64,000 nt of DNA from Afifella aestuarii (GTDB lineage Bacteria > Pseudomonadota > Alphaproteobacteria > Rhizobiales > Afifellaceae). The stretch spans positions 792,501-856,500 of the forward strand of contig NZ_SAUF01000001.1 in the NCBI RefSeq assembly GCF_004023665.1. The letters run 5' to 3'. A program made the position numbers and the translations under genes. The notes beneath the pieces were generated by a model. That model did not search any database. It saw only the letters and a list, made by a program, of their open reading frames with translations, and was not told the origin of the DNA. Shown here piece by piece: positions 1 through 8,787 of the stretch (its first letter is position 1; each line of letters begins with the position of its first letter).

Positions 1-489
1 ATTACCGGTGGAGGCCCTTATGTCATGCAATCCTCGCCGGAGACGCTGGGCGTCGACGAAATGCCTCTGGAGGACTTCATAGAGGCAGGAGTCGATCAGA
101 AATTCGCGATCTATGTGACGAAGAAGGATTACCGTCCGGCCGGGCAGCTGAACAGTCCCGCCTCGCTCGCAGCCTATGACTATTACTACTTCCCCTACGA
201 TCATTTCTATCGGGCGGATTCGGAAGCGATTTACAGCGCGGAGCTGATTTTCAAGATCTTCAGGGATATCGGTCATCCGATCGGACATATGCGCAAGATC
301 GCGGATCTGAACTTCGACACGGAGGCGGGTCGCCGATTTCTCCTGAACGACTGGCGTGCGCGCCCCGAGTGCCAATCGGGAGGCATGTCTCGGCAAGCGT
401 GCTGGGAACGTATCCAAGCGGAGGCGATCGTCACGCCGAAGGATCTGGCCGAAGACGGGAAGCTGAAACTCTATCTGACGACTTTCTAG
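1..489 (+). CDS. YiiX/YaeF-like permuted papain-like enzyme, C-terminal part (5' truncated by window edge)
   Basis: The frame is open from the first base (ITGGGPYVMQ...) and stops with TAG at 487, so the true start lies outside the window. The visible 162 residues resemble the C92 permuted papain-like family: a turn after a 'GGPYVMQSSPETLGV' strand is followed by a 'YDYYYFPYD' segment and an 'IYSAELIFK' motif. In that family the corresponding motif is usually YCSEL; here Ala replaces Cys at the motif, although the catalytic Cys of this fold may lie elsewhere. The family hydrolyses amide or ester bonds, often on lipids or peptidoglycan. Family assignment is by motif only and is tentative; a conserved hypothetical protein is the alternative. 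Confidence 0.4.
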   Translation: MTGGGPYVMQSSPETLGVDEMPLEDFIEAGVDQKFAIYVTKKDYRPAGQLNSPASLAAYDYYYFPYDHFYRADSEAIYSAELIFKIFRDIGHPIGHMRKIADLNFDTEAGRRFLLNDWRARPECQSGGMSRQACWERIQAEAIVTPKDLAEDGKLKLYLTTF

Positions 490-786
490 ACGCCCGAGGA
501 ACGGGGGGAGAACCCGGGGGCGAGAAACGGGGCGCGGTCTCCGATCCGAACGCGGGGAGACACGCGACGGGCATGAGAGGTTTCTGCGGCGGCGCGACCG
601 GTGGCGTTTCATGGGCCGGAGGAGCTTTCCGGCTGTGCGATGTGGCCGTCGGCAGACGCAAAACGCCCGGGCGTCCATTCCGATTGCGCCCAATGACGGG
701 TCGTCGAGGGCCGACATGGGATCGGAGTTTCGCTTTCAAGCGTCAGTGGCGAAGGCCCCCGGAGGCGATTCTGAGAGCCTGCGACC
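490..786. other. Intergenic stretch, no gene seen
   Basis: About 300 bases lie between the end of the papain-like gene and the end of the LysR gene, which converge on it. Open frames here have no ribosome binding site and no recognisable protein pattern. I see no terminator with a T tract and no RNA gene. Confidence 0.5.
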
Positions 787-1647
787 TCAGCTGGTTCCAT
801 GCTCTTGAGTAAGCGCGGCCTTTAAAGCCTCGATCGTGACGCGGATCGTTTCCGCGGCCTTCATGTCGGAGTGAACCACCAGCCAGATGTCGCGCTGGAA
901 GACGGGTCCATCGTCGCTCACGGCGACAAGCATCCCGTCCTCGTCAGCCATGAAATCCGGCAAGATCGCGATGCCGGCGCCGGACTTTGCTGCCGCAAGC
1001 TGGATTTCCGCGGTGCTGGCGGTGAAGGCGATGGGTCTGCCTGCGGCGATTTCGCGAAGTCTCACCTCTTGCGGCGCGGTCGCCATGGACCCGTCATAGC
1101 CAATGAACGTCCAGTCTGGCTCCGGCGTCTCCTCCAGATAGGCCGGGCTCGCATAGAGACGAAATGCCATCACGCCGAGTTTCGTGATCGTAAAATCCCC
1201 CGTCTCAGGGCGGCTCAGGCGGACGGCGATATCGGCCTCGCGTCTTTCCAGGGCGGAACTGCGGAATTCGCCGAGGAGACGGATCTCCAGTTTGGGATGG
1301 CGTTGTCGCAAAGCTGCGAGCGGCGCGGCAAGTCGGGCGGCCGCGTATGCCGGCGGGGCGCTGATGGCGACGTCTCCGCTCAATTCGGCGCGCGCTCCGG
1401 CCGCCGCGCGTGCGACCGCTTCGGCGCCCGATTCCATGGTCCGGGCGAGGGCCGCGATCCGCTCTCCGTCCGGCGTCAGTGTCAGACGCCGACCGCGCCG
1501 GTCGACCAGCTTGACGTGAAGATGCGCCTCGAGCGCGGCGATCCGGCGGGCGACCGTTGCATGCTCCACCCCGAGGATGCGCGCAGCGCCTGCGAGACTG
1601 CCATGGGTGGCAAAAACCGAATAATGGCGGAGGTTCTCCCAATCCAT
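787..1647 (-). CDS. LysR-family transcriptional regulator
   Basis: 286 residues, usual for LysR proteins. Residues 1-60 form the winged helix-turn-helix (MDWENLRHYSVFATHGSLAG, with the ARILGVEHATVARRI recognition helix), and residues 85-285 the periplasmic-binding-like effector domain. The 'DWE.LR.F' start is typical of the group that often controls neighbouring oxidoreductases. The gene diverges from a quinone oxidoreductase gene with 92 bases between the starts, the classic LysR arrangement in which the regulator controls the divergent gene and itself. ATG at 1647 is the only sensible start. The effector is unknown. Confidence 0.9.
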   Translation of the reverse strand: MDWENLRHYSVFATHGSLAGAARILGVEHATVARRIAALEAHLHVKLVDRRGRRLTLTPDGERIAALARTMESGAEAVARAAAGARAELSGDVAISAPPAYAAARLAAPLAALRQRHPKLEIRLLGEFRSSALERREADIAVRLSRPETGDFTITKLGVMAFRLYASPAYLEETPEPDWTFIGYDGSMATAPQEVRLREIAAGRPIAFTASTAEIQLAAAKSGAGIAILPDFMADEDGMLVAVSDDGPVFQRDIWLVVHSDMKAAETIRVTIEALKAALTQEHGTS

Positions 1648-1739
1648 ATGTCAATATATTCACAAGGCGAGTGCGGAAAAAGGGAATTTTCTCACGTCCT
1701 GTGAACCGCCATCATCGTGCCGAACAGATGGAGGCCCAG

Positions 1740-2702
1740 ATGGTGGAGTTTGAGGTTCGGATTGCAGCGCCCGGCGGGCCGGAGGTGCTCGAGGTCGTAA
1801 AGGCGGAGCCCAGGGAGCCGGGTCCCGGCGGGATTTGCCTGCGCCAGCACGCCATTGGCGTCAGTTTCATCGACATCTATCACCGACGGGGGCTTTATCC
1901 GTTGCCGGCGCCAGGGATTCCCGGTGTCGAGGGCGCGGGGATCGTCGAGGCCATCGGGCCGGATGTCGAGGGACTTCGGGTCGGGGATCGTGTCGTCTAT
2001 GCCGGCGCCCCCGGCGGCTACGCTTCAATGCGGCTCGTGCCCGCCTGGCGGGCCGTCCGGCTGCCGCCGGAGATCCCTTTCGAGGTTGCCGCGGCGTCGA
2101 TGCTGCGGGGTCTGACCGCGCATATGTTGGTCACGGTCAGCCATCCCGTGCGGGACGGATCCGTCCTTCTCGTTCATGCCGCCGCCGGCGGCCTCGGCGT
2201 GATGCTGACCCGCTGGGCCAAAACGCTCGGGGCCGTGGTGATCGGAACCGTCAGTACGCCGGAGAAGGCGGCTTTCGCCACGGCCAATGGTGTCGATCAC
2301 GTCATCGTCGGGCGCACCGCCGATGTGGTGCGCGAGGTTTCGGATCTGACGGGCGGACGGGGCGCCGATTTTGCAATCGATGGCATCGGCGGGGACATGC
2401 TGCGACAATCGCTGCGGAGCGTCCGCCCTTTTGGCGCCGTCGCCAGCATCGGTTGGGTCGCGGGCCCGGTCTCGCCGATCGGGGTCGATGAACTGGGAAC
2501 GGCGACATTGGCGAAACCCAGCGTCATGGCCTATGCGGCCGATCAGGCGCGCTATCCGGAAGCCGCGAATGCGGTCATCGCGGCGTTCGGATCTGGGATC
2601 ACCGCAGAGATCGGCGGGCGTTACCGACTGAACGAGGCGGCGAAAGCGCAGGCCGAGCTCGAGGCCGGGCACACGACCGGCAGCCTGGTTCTTCTGCCGT
2701 GA
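1740..2702 (+). CDS. NADPH:quinone oxidoreductase (zeta-crystallin-type MDR)
   Basis: 320 residues, normal for QorA-type medium-chain reductases, which reduce quinones or reactive enones with NADPH and bind no zinc. N-terminal GroES-like domain (GPEVLEVVKAEPREPGPG; IPGVEGAGIVEAIG), then a Rossmann domain with HAAAGGLGVMLTRWAK, the family's nucleotide-binding turn. The frame is open upstream to 1557, but ATG 1740 has GGAGG five bases ahead; ATG 1728 is possible, giving four more residues. It is transcribed away from the LysR gene at 787-1647, which probably regulates it. Natural substrate not deducible. Confidence 0.88.
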   Translation: MVEFEVRIAAPGGPEVLEVVKAEPREPGPGGICLRQHAIGVSFIDIYHRRGLYPLPAPGIPGVEGAGIVEAIGPDVEGLRVGDRVVYAGAPGGYASMRLVPAWRAVRLPPEIPFEVAAASMLRGLTAHMLVTVSHPVRDGSVLLVHAAAGGLGVMLTRWAKTLGAVVIGTVSTPEKAAFATANGVDHVIVGRTADVVREVSDLTGGRGADFAIDGIGGDMLRQSLRSVRPFGAVASIGWVAGPVSPIGVDELGTATLAKPSVMAYAADQARYPEAANAVIAAFGSGITAEIGGRYRLNEAAKAQAELEAGHTTGSLVLLP

Positions 2703-2760
2703 GGTGCGCTCCATCGGGCATGACGCGACGGCGCGACGTTGCCGGGCGCAGCGCCGGATA

Positions 2761-3366
2761 TCATCCCTCCGAGGAAAGGAGGGCAAAACCGACGGATGCC
2801 ACCAGCATGACCGCACAGACCACATTCACGGCGCGTCCGATCGCGGGGTCCGTCAAAATTCGTGAAAAGACCGCGCCAAAGGCGAGCCATGCCGTGTTGA
2901 CGATGACGATGACGAGCGCGAGTGCGGCGAGCTTGTAGACGGCATCGGCCGTGAGATCGTCCGCGACGACGGTGTGGCCGGCATAGACCGCCCCGATCGC
3001 GGCAAAGGCCTTCGGATTTGCAATCGCCAGACTGAAGCCCGGCACGAAGGCCGGCGCCTCTTGCGCGCGCGGAGCGAGGGGCCCGGCGGGCGCGGTGGCG
3101 ATTTTCCAGGCGAGATAGAGGATGTAGATCCCGGCGAGGATCGTCAGCGCCGTGAGCAAGACCGGCTGGGCCAGGATCAGCGTGGTCACGCCGGTTGCGA
3201 TCATCAAGAGGACGCCGGCTGTACCCGTGATGATGCCGACGAGGTAGCCGAGGCTGGAGCGAAAGCCGAAGGCCATGCCGAGACCGGCAAGGCTCATCGT
3301 GGCGGGGCCGGGACTTCCCATGAGCGGAAGCGCCGCGAGCCAGAGCAGAAGAATTTCATTCGCCAT
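2761..3366 (-). CDS. LysE-family amino acid / metabolite exporter
   Basis: 201 residues with about six hydrophobic segments. The N-terminal 'PLMGSPGPATMSL' carries the SPGPA signature of LysE/RhtB proteins, which export amino acids and related metabolites across the inner membrane. ATG 3366 is chosen because the protein then begins MANEILLLWLAALPLMGSPGP, as in the family. The gene overlaps the end of the upstream MFS gene by 11 bases, so the two are probably co-translated. Substrate unknown; exporters of this type are often annotated as threonine or homoserine exporters without proof. Confidence 0.87.
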   Translation of the reverse strand: MANEILLLWLAALPLMGSPGPATMSLAGLGMAFGFRSSLGYLVGIITGTAGVLLMIATGVTTLILAQPVLLTALTILAGIYILYLAWKIATAPAGPLAPRAQEAPAFVPGFSLAIANPKAFAAIGAVYAGHTVVADDLTADAVYKLAALALVIVIVNTAWLAFGAVFSRILTDPAIGRAVNVVCAVMLVASVGFALLSSEG

Positions 3367-4651
3367 AGGCGAGGCCCATGCGGGGAGCCGCGCGCTCCTG
3401 AACGAGAAGATGCGCGACGGCCGAGAGGATGCCAAGGCCGATCGCGAGATACCAGATCTGATCGTAACTTCCGTAGCGATCGAAGAACACGCCGCCGAGC
3501 CAGACCCCGGCGAAGCCGCCGAGCTGGTGGCTCAGGAACACGAAGCCGAACAGGGTTCCCATCGCGCGGGGGCCGAACATCGTTAAAACCAGCGCGCTCG
3601 TCAGCGGCACGGTCGACAGCCAGAGGCCGCCCATGACGAGTGCGAAGACCATGACCGAAGCGGGCGTCACCGGAAGCGAGATGAAGATGAGGATCGCGAG
3701 CGCCCGCAGCGCATAAATCGCGGCAAGCACATAGGGCTTCGGAAATCGCGTCCCGAGATGCGAGGCAAAGAGCGTGCCGAAGATGTTGGCGAAGCCGGCC
3801 AGGGCGAGCGCCTGGAGGCCGAGCGCCCGCAGCTCCGCCGCAGAGGCCGTCGAGACGCAGAAATTCTGCACGTAGTTCGGAAGGTGCGCGGTGATGAAGG
3901 CGAGATGGAAGCCGCAGACGAAGAACCCGGCACTGAGCAACGTATAGCTCGAATGTCCGAAGGCCTTTCGGACGGTTTGAGCGATCGACGCGCTGTCGGC
4001 ATCGCCGATCCTCGGGCTGCCGTCGGTGACGTGTGCATGCAGAAACGGAATGCACAGGGCCATGGGGGCAAGCGCGAAGGTGACGACGACCAGCGTCATC
4101 CGCCAGTCGAGCCATTCGATCAACCAGGAGACGAGAAGCGGCAGGACGACCTGTCCCGTCGACCCCATGGCGGAGGTGATGCCGAGATAACGAGCGCGTT
4201 TCTCCACGGGCGCCGCCCGTCCGACCACCGCCAGGACGACGCCGAACGCCGTGCCGGAAATCCCCATACCGACGAGGAGGCCGGCGCCCAGATGCTGCGC
4301 CAGCGGCGTGGTGCCGACGACGGTCACCAGCATGCCGGCGACATAGCAGAGAAAGCCGAGCCACAGGGCGCGCCGGTCCCCGAACTTGTCGGCGATGATC
4401 CCGAAGCCCGGCTGCGCCAGGCCCCAGACGAGGTTCTGGATTGCGATCGACAGCGAGAAGACTTCGATACTGCCGCCAAAAAGGTCGCGCGACAGGGGCT
4501 CGATGATGCCGCCGAAGACCGATCGGACGCCGAAGGCCAAGGCGAGCACGACGCTGCCGGCGAGCACGATGATCAGGCTGCCGTGATCCTCAAGCCCGCG
4601 ATTGTCGGTGCCGCGATTGTCATTGCCGATGGTCGGTCTGTTCGCGGTCAT
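3356..4651 (-). CDS. MFS transporter (OFA/monocarboxylate-type)
   Basis: 431 residues with twelve predicted membrane spans and the MFS signature 'ADKFGDRRALWLGF' between spans 2 and 3. The layout, including the 'SMG.TG..V.P' loop and long central loop, resembles MFS proteins of the oxalate/formate or monocarboxylate group. The first 20 residues are hydrophilic and contain a small duplication (DNRG-TDNRG). It heads a two-gene minus-strand operon with the LysE-type exporter (11-base overlap) and diverges from the DUF4865/VOC pair across a 258-base AT-rich region. Substrate not inferable. Confidence 0.85.
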   Translation of the reverse strand: MTANRPTIGNDNRGTDNRGLEDHGSLIIVLAGSVVLALAFGVRSVFGGIIEPLSRDLFGGSIEVFSLSIAIQNLVWGLAQPGFGIIADKFGDRRALWLGFLCYVAGMLVTVVGTTPLAQHLGAGLLVGMGISGTAFGVVLAVVGRAAPVEKRARYLGITSAMGSTGQVVLPLLVSWLIEWLDWRMTLVVVTFALAPMALCIPFLHAHVTDGSPRIGDADSASIAQTVRKAFGHSSYTLLSAGFFVCGFHLAFITAHLPNYVQNFCVSTASAAELRALGLQALALAGFANIFGTLFASHLGTRFPKPYVLAAIYALRALAILIFISLPVTPASVMVFALVMGGLWLSTVPLTSALVLTMFGPRAMGTLFGFVFLSHQLGGFAGVWLGGVFFDRYGSYDQIWYLAIGLGILSAVAHLLVQERAAPRMGLAYGE

Positions 4652-4909
4652 CTCGCGTCCGCCTTCTCACATCACCTGTCTGAACCGTGCGCGGGCAGAT
4701 TGATCCCAATATCGGGATTGACCGGGAGGCTAGCAGCGCTCTAGACTTTTTAATAACGAATATTGATGAAGTGTGAATTTTGATTTCGTGAAGTATGTTC
4801 GGTCTTCCAGGTCGGCGCCAGGCGGTTGGGAAAAGCGACGTCCTGAGGGGGAGCTCCTTCACCGGAAAGCGATGCGGCAGAGGCTTCACCCGATACTAAA
4901 GACCCAGTC

Positions 4910-5494
4910 ATGATGATCGCCCACTACTCCCACCGTTTGCCCGCCAGCTACGACATGGGCCTTATCCGCTCGCGGGTGAATGACCGCAGCGGCCAGTGGT
5001 CGGCGGTGCCGGATTTGTATTTCAAGGCTTTTCTCGTGCGGGAAATCGGCCGTCTCGGCGCCGTCGCAAACGACTATTCTTCCCTCTATCTCTGGCGCCA
5101 GGAGGACGCCTTTCGGACGTTTCTGAGCGATGGTGGGTTCGACGTCGTGACCCGTTCGTTCGGTCGTCCGTCCATAGCGACCTATGTCTCCTTGGAGGCC
5201 CGGCGCGGCGCCGGTGGGGACGCCAAGTTCCTTGCGATGAGCGAGAGCGACATTCCGGTCGATGCCGATTTGACGGCGGCTCTGGCGGGCGAAGGGGCGT
5301 GGTGCCGCGAGGCCGCTTCGGCCAGCGGCACCGTGGTGGCGACGGTGGGCGTGGACACGCGTTCGTGGCGGACCGTGCGGGTTTTGATCACGGAGGGGGA
5401 GAGTGCAGACCCGAAGGCGACGCGCTACGAGATCTGTCACCTGGCCCGCCCCCAGTTCGACACGCTGCCGCTCAGCGAAGCCGTCGGCGGGTGA
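4910..5494 (+). CDS. DUF4865 family protein
   Basis: 194 residues. The N-terminus MMIAHYSHRLPASYDMGLIRSR matches the conserved start of DUF4865 proteins (usually M-I-A-x-Q-Y-S...LPADYDM), followed by the family-type 'YFKAFLVREIG' and 'NDYSSLYLWR' segments. The fold is ferredoxin-like, related to small monooxygenase or dimeric alpha-beta barrel proteins, but no reaction is known to me. Two in-frame ATG codons (4910, 4913) are possible starts; neither has a strong ribosome binding site. It is followed after 36 bases by a VOC gene in the same direction, so both probably form one transcript. Confidence 0.8.
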   Translation: MMIAHYSHRLPASYDMGLIRSRVNDRSGQWSAVPDLYFKAFLVREIGRLGAVANDYSSLYLWRQEDAFRTFLSDGGFDVVTRSFGRPSIATYVSLEARRGAGGDAKFLAMSESDIPVDADLTAALAGEGAWCREAASASGTVVATVGVDTRSWRTVRVLITEGESADPKATRYEICHLARPQFDTLPLSEAVGG

Positions 5495-5530
5495 GCGCCC
5501 GGTCTCGTCCGGAGCCGTGAGGATTGGTGC

Positions 5531-5932
5531 ATGTTCAGCCACGTCACGCTCGGAACGAACGACATGGAACGGGCGGCAGCTTTTTACGACGCCTTGCTTG
5601 CGCCGCTCGGGCTGCGGCAGCGCGTTGTCGAGCCGGATGGGGGGCCTGAGGCACGTTGCTGGATTGCCGAAGGTCAGCAATTGCCGCGCTTTTATGTCTA
5701 TGCCCCGTTCGACGGAGCGCCGGCGAGCGTGGGCAATGGCACGATGGTGGCTTTTGAAGCGCCATCCCACGCGGCGGTCGACAGTGCCTATGACGCGGGA
5801 CTGGCTTCGGGGGGAGCGGATGCCGGGCGCCCCGGCCCGCGGCTGCATTATGGTGATGGATATTACGGCGCCTATCTCCGCGATCCGGACGGCAACAAAG
5901 TCCACGTCGTTCACAGGGGTGATCTGCGATGA
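5531..5932 (+). CDS. VOC-superfamily (glyoxalase/bleomycin-resistance-like) protein
   Basis: 133 residues. Starts MFSHVTLGTNDMERAAAFYDALLAPLGL and ends with 'GAYLRDPDGNKVHVVHRG', the two halves of a vicinal-oxygen-chelate fold; the His in HVTLG and Glu/His positions near the end are candidate metal ligands. GTGAGGA lies just ahead of ATG 5531. Members of this subgroup are widespread in Rhizobiales and are mostly uncharacterised; some act in glutathione- or metal-dependent lyase/isomerase reactions. Probably co-transcribed with the DUF4865 gene upstream. Confidence 0.87.
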   Translation: MFSHVTLGTNDMERAAAFYDALLAPLGLRQRVVEPDGGPEARCWIAEGQQLPRFYVYAPFDGAPASVGNGTMVAFEAPSHAAVDSAYDAGLASGGADAGRPGPRLHYGDGYYGAYLRDPDGNKVHVVHRGDLR

Positions 5933-5993
5933 GAGACATCTCCGGACGCCCTGGCGATGACCGAGGCGGCAGAGCATGGCGCCGGGCGGGCGC

Positions 5994-6644
5994 CTACCAG
6001 CTCGGCCGGTAGGTGAGGATCTTGACCGCGGCCGCGCCGAACAGAACGCCGAGCAGGGCATCGATCGGGCGCCGGATCGAGAGGTAGAACCGCGAGGCGG
6101 TTTGCGTGGAGAACAGATAGGCGTAGCCGACGAAGACCGTCATCGCGACGAACGCGCAAATGAGGATGACGGTCATCAGGAAGGCGGCGGGCGCCGTTTC
6201 GCCGACGCCCACCGACAAGGTCGCGAGCCAGACCAGAGGCGCCTTGGGATTTGTCAGGTGGAGCAGGAGCCCCTGCGCGAAGCAGCGCTTCAGGCTGCCT
6301 GTTCCTGCCGATTTGGGCGTGGCTGCGGGCCCCGCCGTGAAGGCCGAGCGCGCGGATCTCGCCGCGAGGAAGATCAGGTAGAGCCCCCCGGCCATTTTCA
6401 GCGCCAGGAAGAGCGTTGCCGAGGCTTTGAGCGCGGCGACAAATCCCAGTGCCGCGATCGAGGCCCAGACCATGGAGCCGAGAACCACGCCGCAGGACAG
6501 TGCGACGGCCGGGGCGCGGCCTCTCCCCATGGCCGTTCCCATGATCATCAACGTCGCCGGACCTGGGCTTGCGACGCCCACCGTGAAGATCGACAGGATG
6601 ACGAGGAGGTTCGGCAGGTGCTGCCAGAGCGTATCCGTCGTCAT
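5994..6644 (-). CDS. LysE-family exporter
   Basis: 216 residues with six hydrophobic segments and the signature 'GVASPGPATLMIM' near residue 25. A hydrophilic loop around residues 95-115 (SARSAFTAGPAATPKSAG) and the 'LLHLTNPKAPLVWLA' segment are typical of LysE/RhtB exporters. Its ATG overlaps the stop of the upstream LysR gene by four bases (ATGA), so regulator and exporter are translationally coupled, like the lysG-lysE logic though here in one direction. Exported substrate unknown. Confidence 0.88.
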   Translation of the reverse strand: MTTDTLWQHLPNLLVILSIFTVGVASPGPATLMIMGTAMGRGRAPAVALSCGVVLGSMVWASIAALGFVAALKASATLFLALKMAGGLYLIFLAARSARSAFTAGPAATPKSAGTGSLKRCFAQGLLLHLTNPKAPLVWLATLSVGVGETAPAAFLMTVILICAFVAMTVFVGYAYLFSTQTASRFYLSIRRPIDALLGVLFGAAAVKILTYRPSW

Positions 6645-7528
6645 GGGGTGGAATTCCGGTGCGGCGCCACGCGATCGATCGTTTCCCGGCGCAGCGCCTC
6701 GCAGAGATCATGCGCGGCGGGCGTCGCGTTTTGCGACCTGAGAAGCCTCAGCTCGATCGCAGGCAGCGTCGGCAATCCGAGACCGTCGTCGGCGCAAACG
6801 ATGTCGTCGGGCAGACCATGCCCGGTTCTGACCGCGATCCCGAGCTTTGAGCGCAACGCACCCCAGATCCCGGGCAGGCTCGGTGTCGTCACCGACACGC
6901 GCCAGCGCCTGTCCGCCTTATCGAGTGCGGCAAGCGTCGCCTGCCGGAAGAGGCAGGGGTGATCGAACATCACCAGCGGAACCCTGTCCTGCATGCTCTG
7001 GCCGGCAACGGCTTTGTGCATGAGCCATCGCATCGGCAGACGGCCGAGAGGCTCTCCGTCGCCGCCGGCGCCTTCCGGGTAAAAGACGATCGCCCCATCG
7101 AGACGCCCGGCCCGGATTTCATCACTCAGAGTGTGGTTCGGACCGGCGCGGACTTCCACATGCGCCTCGGAATGGTCCGCCGCGAACGCGGTGAGCGTGG
7201 CCGGCATCACATCGTCGAAGAAATCCTGCGGCAAACCCAGACGCACGGTCTCCGAGGCGACCGCTGCACCCAATGTGCGCGCGGCTTCGTCATTGAGGGT
7301 GACGATCTGGCGGGCGTAGGCGGCCAGAGCCTCTCCGGCTTCGGTCGGAACCAGGCCTCTGCCCTTTCGGACGAAGAGCTGGGTGCCCGCCTGTTGCTCG
7401 AGCTTTTTGAGCTGCATGCTGATCGCCGACTGCGACCGCCCGAGCTCGACCGCCGCCCGCGCGAAACTGCGCAACTCGATGCCGGCCACCACGGCCCGCA
7501 AAGCCTCGATATCGAAGGCTGGATTCAC
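6641..7528 (-). CDS. LysR-family regulator coupled to a LysE-type exporter
   Basis: 295 residues: HTH domain residues 1-62 (FDIEALRAVVAGIELRSF; SQSAISMQLKKLEQQ), effector domain 90-290. Translation starts at a GTG (7528) with AGGAA nine bases upstream. The downstream lysE-type gene overlaps its stop, so it probably controls this exporter in response to the exported compound. The region upstream of its start (7529-7600) is relatively AT-rich and may hold its own operator. Effector unknown. Confidence 0.9.
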   Translation of the reverse strand: MNPAFDIEALRAVVAGIELRSFARAAVELGRSQSAISMQLKKLEQQAGTQLFVRKGRGLVPTEAGEALAAYARQIVTLNDEAARTLGAAVASETVRLGLPQDFFDDVMPATLTAFAADHSEAHVEVRAGPNHTLSDEIRAGRLDGAIVFYPEGAGGDGEPLGRLPMRWLMHKAVAGQSMQDRVPLVMFDHPCLFRQATLAALDKADRRWRVSVTTPSLPGIWGALRSKLGIAVRTGHGLPDDIVCADDGLGLPTLPAIELRLLRSQNATPAAHDLCEALRRETIDRVAPHRNSTP

Positions 7529-7644
7529 TTACCGATTCCTGAAGTGGAAGTTCAAAGATATTCGCTATTCAAAAGCGTAGGGTGCTATCAGCCTCGGCGT
7601 CAATCCCGATGTGTGCGGATTGCGCCCGGCCAGCAGATCCCCCC

Positions 7645-8787
7645 TCAGCGCTTCCAAGAGATCAGGGCGGCGATGAAGAGCGCGGCGCTGGCGATCAGGA
7701 GCGACGTGTCGAAGGACTGGCTCTGGCGATAGAGCGCATTGGTGACGAGGGGGCCGACGATCTGGCCGACCCCGTAGGAGGCCGTCATCACCGCCAGGAT
7801 GTTGACGCGGGCCTTGGCTGCGATCTTGCGGGCGGCGGGCATGGCGATGGTCACCGTCCCCATAAAAGTGCCGCCGACGAGAAGCGCGCTCGTGAGCGAG
7901 GCCGCCGGCATATGGATGACCGGCAGGCCGACGCCGACGGCCTGGACCAGCAGATTGGCGACGAGGCTCTTTGCGGTTCCGAGCTGCCGATGAAGGGCGT
8001 GCCAGAAAAAGCAGGACGGCACGGCGCCGAGCCCGAACACGGCCCAGATGTGCAGCGGATTGAGGTCCGCAAACGAGGTCCGCACGAGGAGCGGCAGGTA
8101 GGTCGCGGTGATGATGTAGCCGAAGCCCGCGAGCCCGTAGACGAGGACGAGGCGGGCTGCTCCGAACGGGACCGAGGCCTCGCCGTCGACCTCATGCGGC
8201 AAGGCCGGCGCCGGGGCACTGTCGACGCGGGCCTGCAGGATGATCGTGAGAACCGTGAGCGCCAGTGCCGCGGCCGCGAGAACGAGCCAGATGGCGGGGC
8301 TTTGCAGATCGAGGACATCGCCCGCCGCGACGAGTTCGGCGGAGACGAGGATGCCGAGGCCAACGCCGGCGAAGAGGGCCGGGGCGCCGTCGTGATGCCC
8401 GCGTTCATGGATCAGCCAATGGGAGGCGGCGACCATGGCGACGGCGCTGAAGATGCCGGCGAAGCCGCGCACGGCGACGATGAGCCATTCCGGCAGCGGC
8501 AGGCCGAGTGCCGCCAGTGAGGCGACGGTCGCGATGGCGGAAAAGGCGCAGAGCTTGCGGCCGGCTGCGCCCGTGACGAGGCCCAAAAGCAGCGCTCCGA
8601 TGAGGTAACCGGCATAATTGGCGGATGCGGCGTAGGAACCGCCTTCGACGGAGATCTGGCCGCTCTTGACCATCAACGGATAGAGGCCGGTGAAGGCGAA
8701 GCGGCCGAAACCCATGCCGATGACGAGGATGAGGGCGGCGGCGATCCCCGCCAGCCGTTCATTGGGTGGCATCTTATTGCGGGGCAT
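7645..8787 (-). CDS. YbfB/YjiJ-type MFS transporter
   Basis: About 380 residues with twelve hydrophobic segments. The opening 'LILVIGMGFGRFAFTGLYPLM' is the hallmark of the YbfB/YjiJ group (formerly DUF1228), which contains a conserved G-x-G-R-F-A motif in span 1. ATG 8787 is chosen; it lies 14 bases inside the end of the upstream LysR gene, so the two genes are coupled. ATG 8772 is a possible alternative. Function of the family is unknown beyond transport; the LysR gene ahead is the likely regulator. Confidence 0.85.
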   Translation of the reverse strand: MPRNKMPPNERLAGIAAALILVIGMGFGRFAFTGLYPLMVKSGQISVEGGSYAASANYAGYLIGALLLGLVTGAAGRKLCAFSAIATVASLAALGLPLPEWLIVAVRGFAGIFSAVAMVAASHWLIHERGHHDGAPALFAGVGLGILVSAELVAAGDVLDLQSPAIWLVLAAAALALTVLTIILQARVDSAPAPALPHEVDGEASVPFGAARLVLVYGLAGFGYIITATYLPLLVRTSFADLNPLHIWAVFGLGAVPSCFFWHALHRQLGTAKSLVANLLVQAVGVGLPVIHMPAASLTSALLVGGTFMGTVTIAMPAARKIAAKARVNILAVMTASYGVGQIVGPLVTNALYRQSQSFDTSLLIASAALFIAALISWKR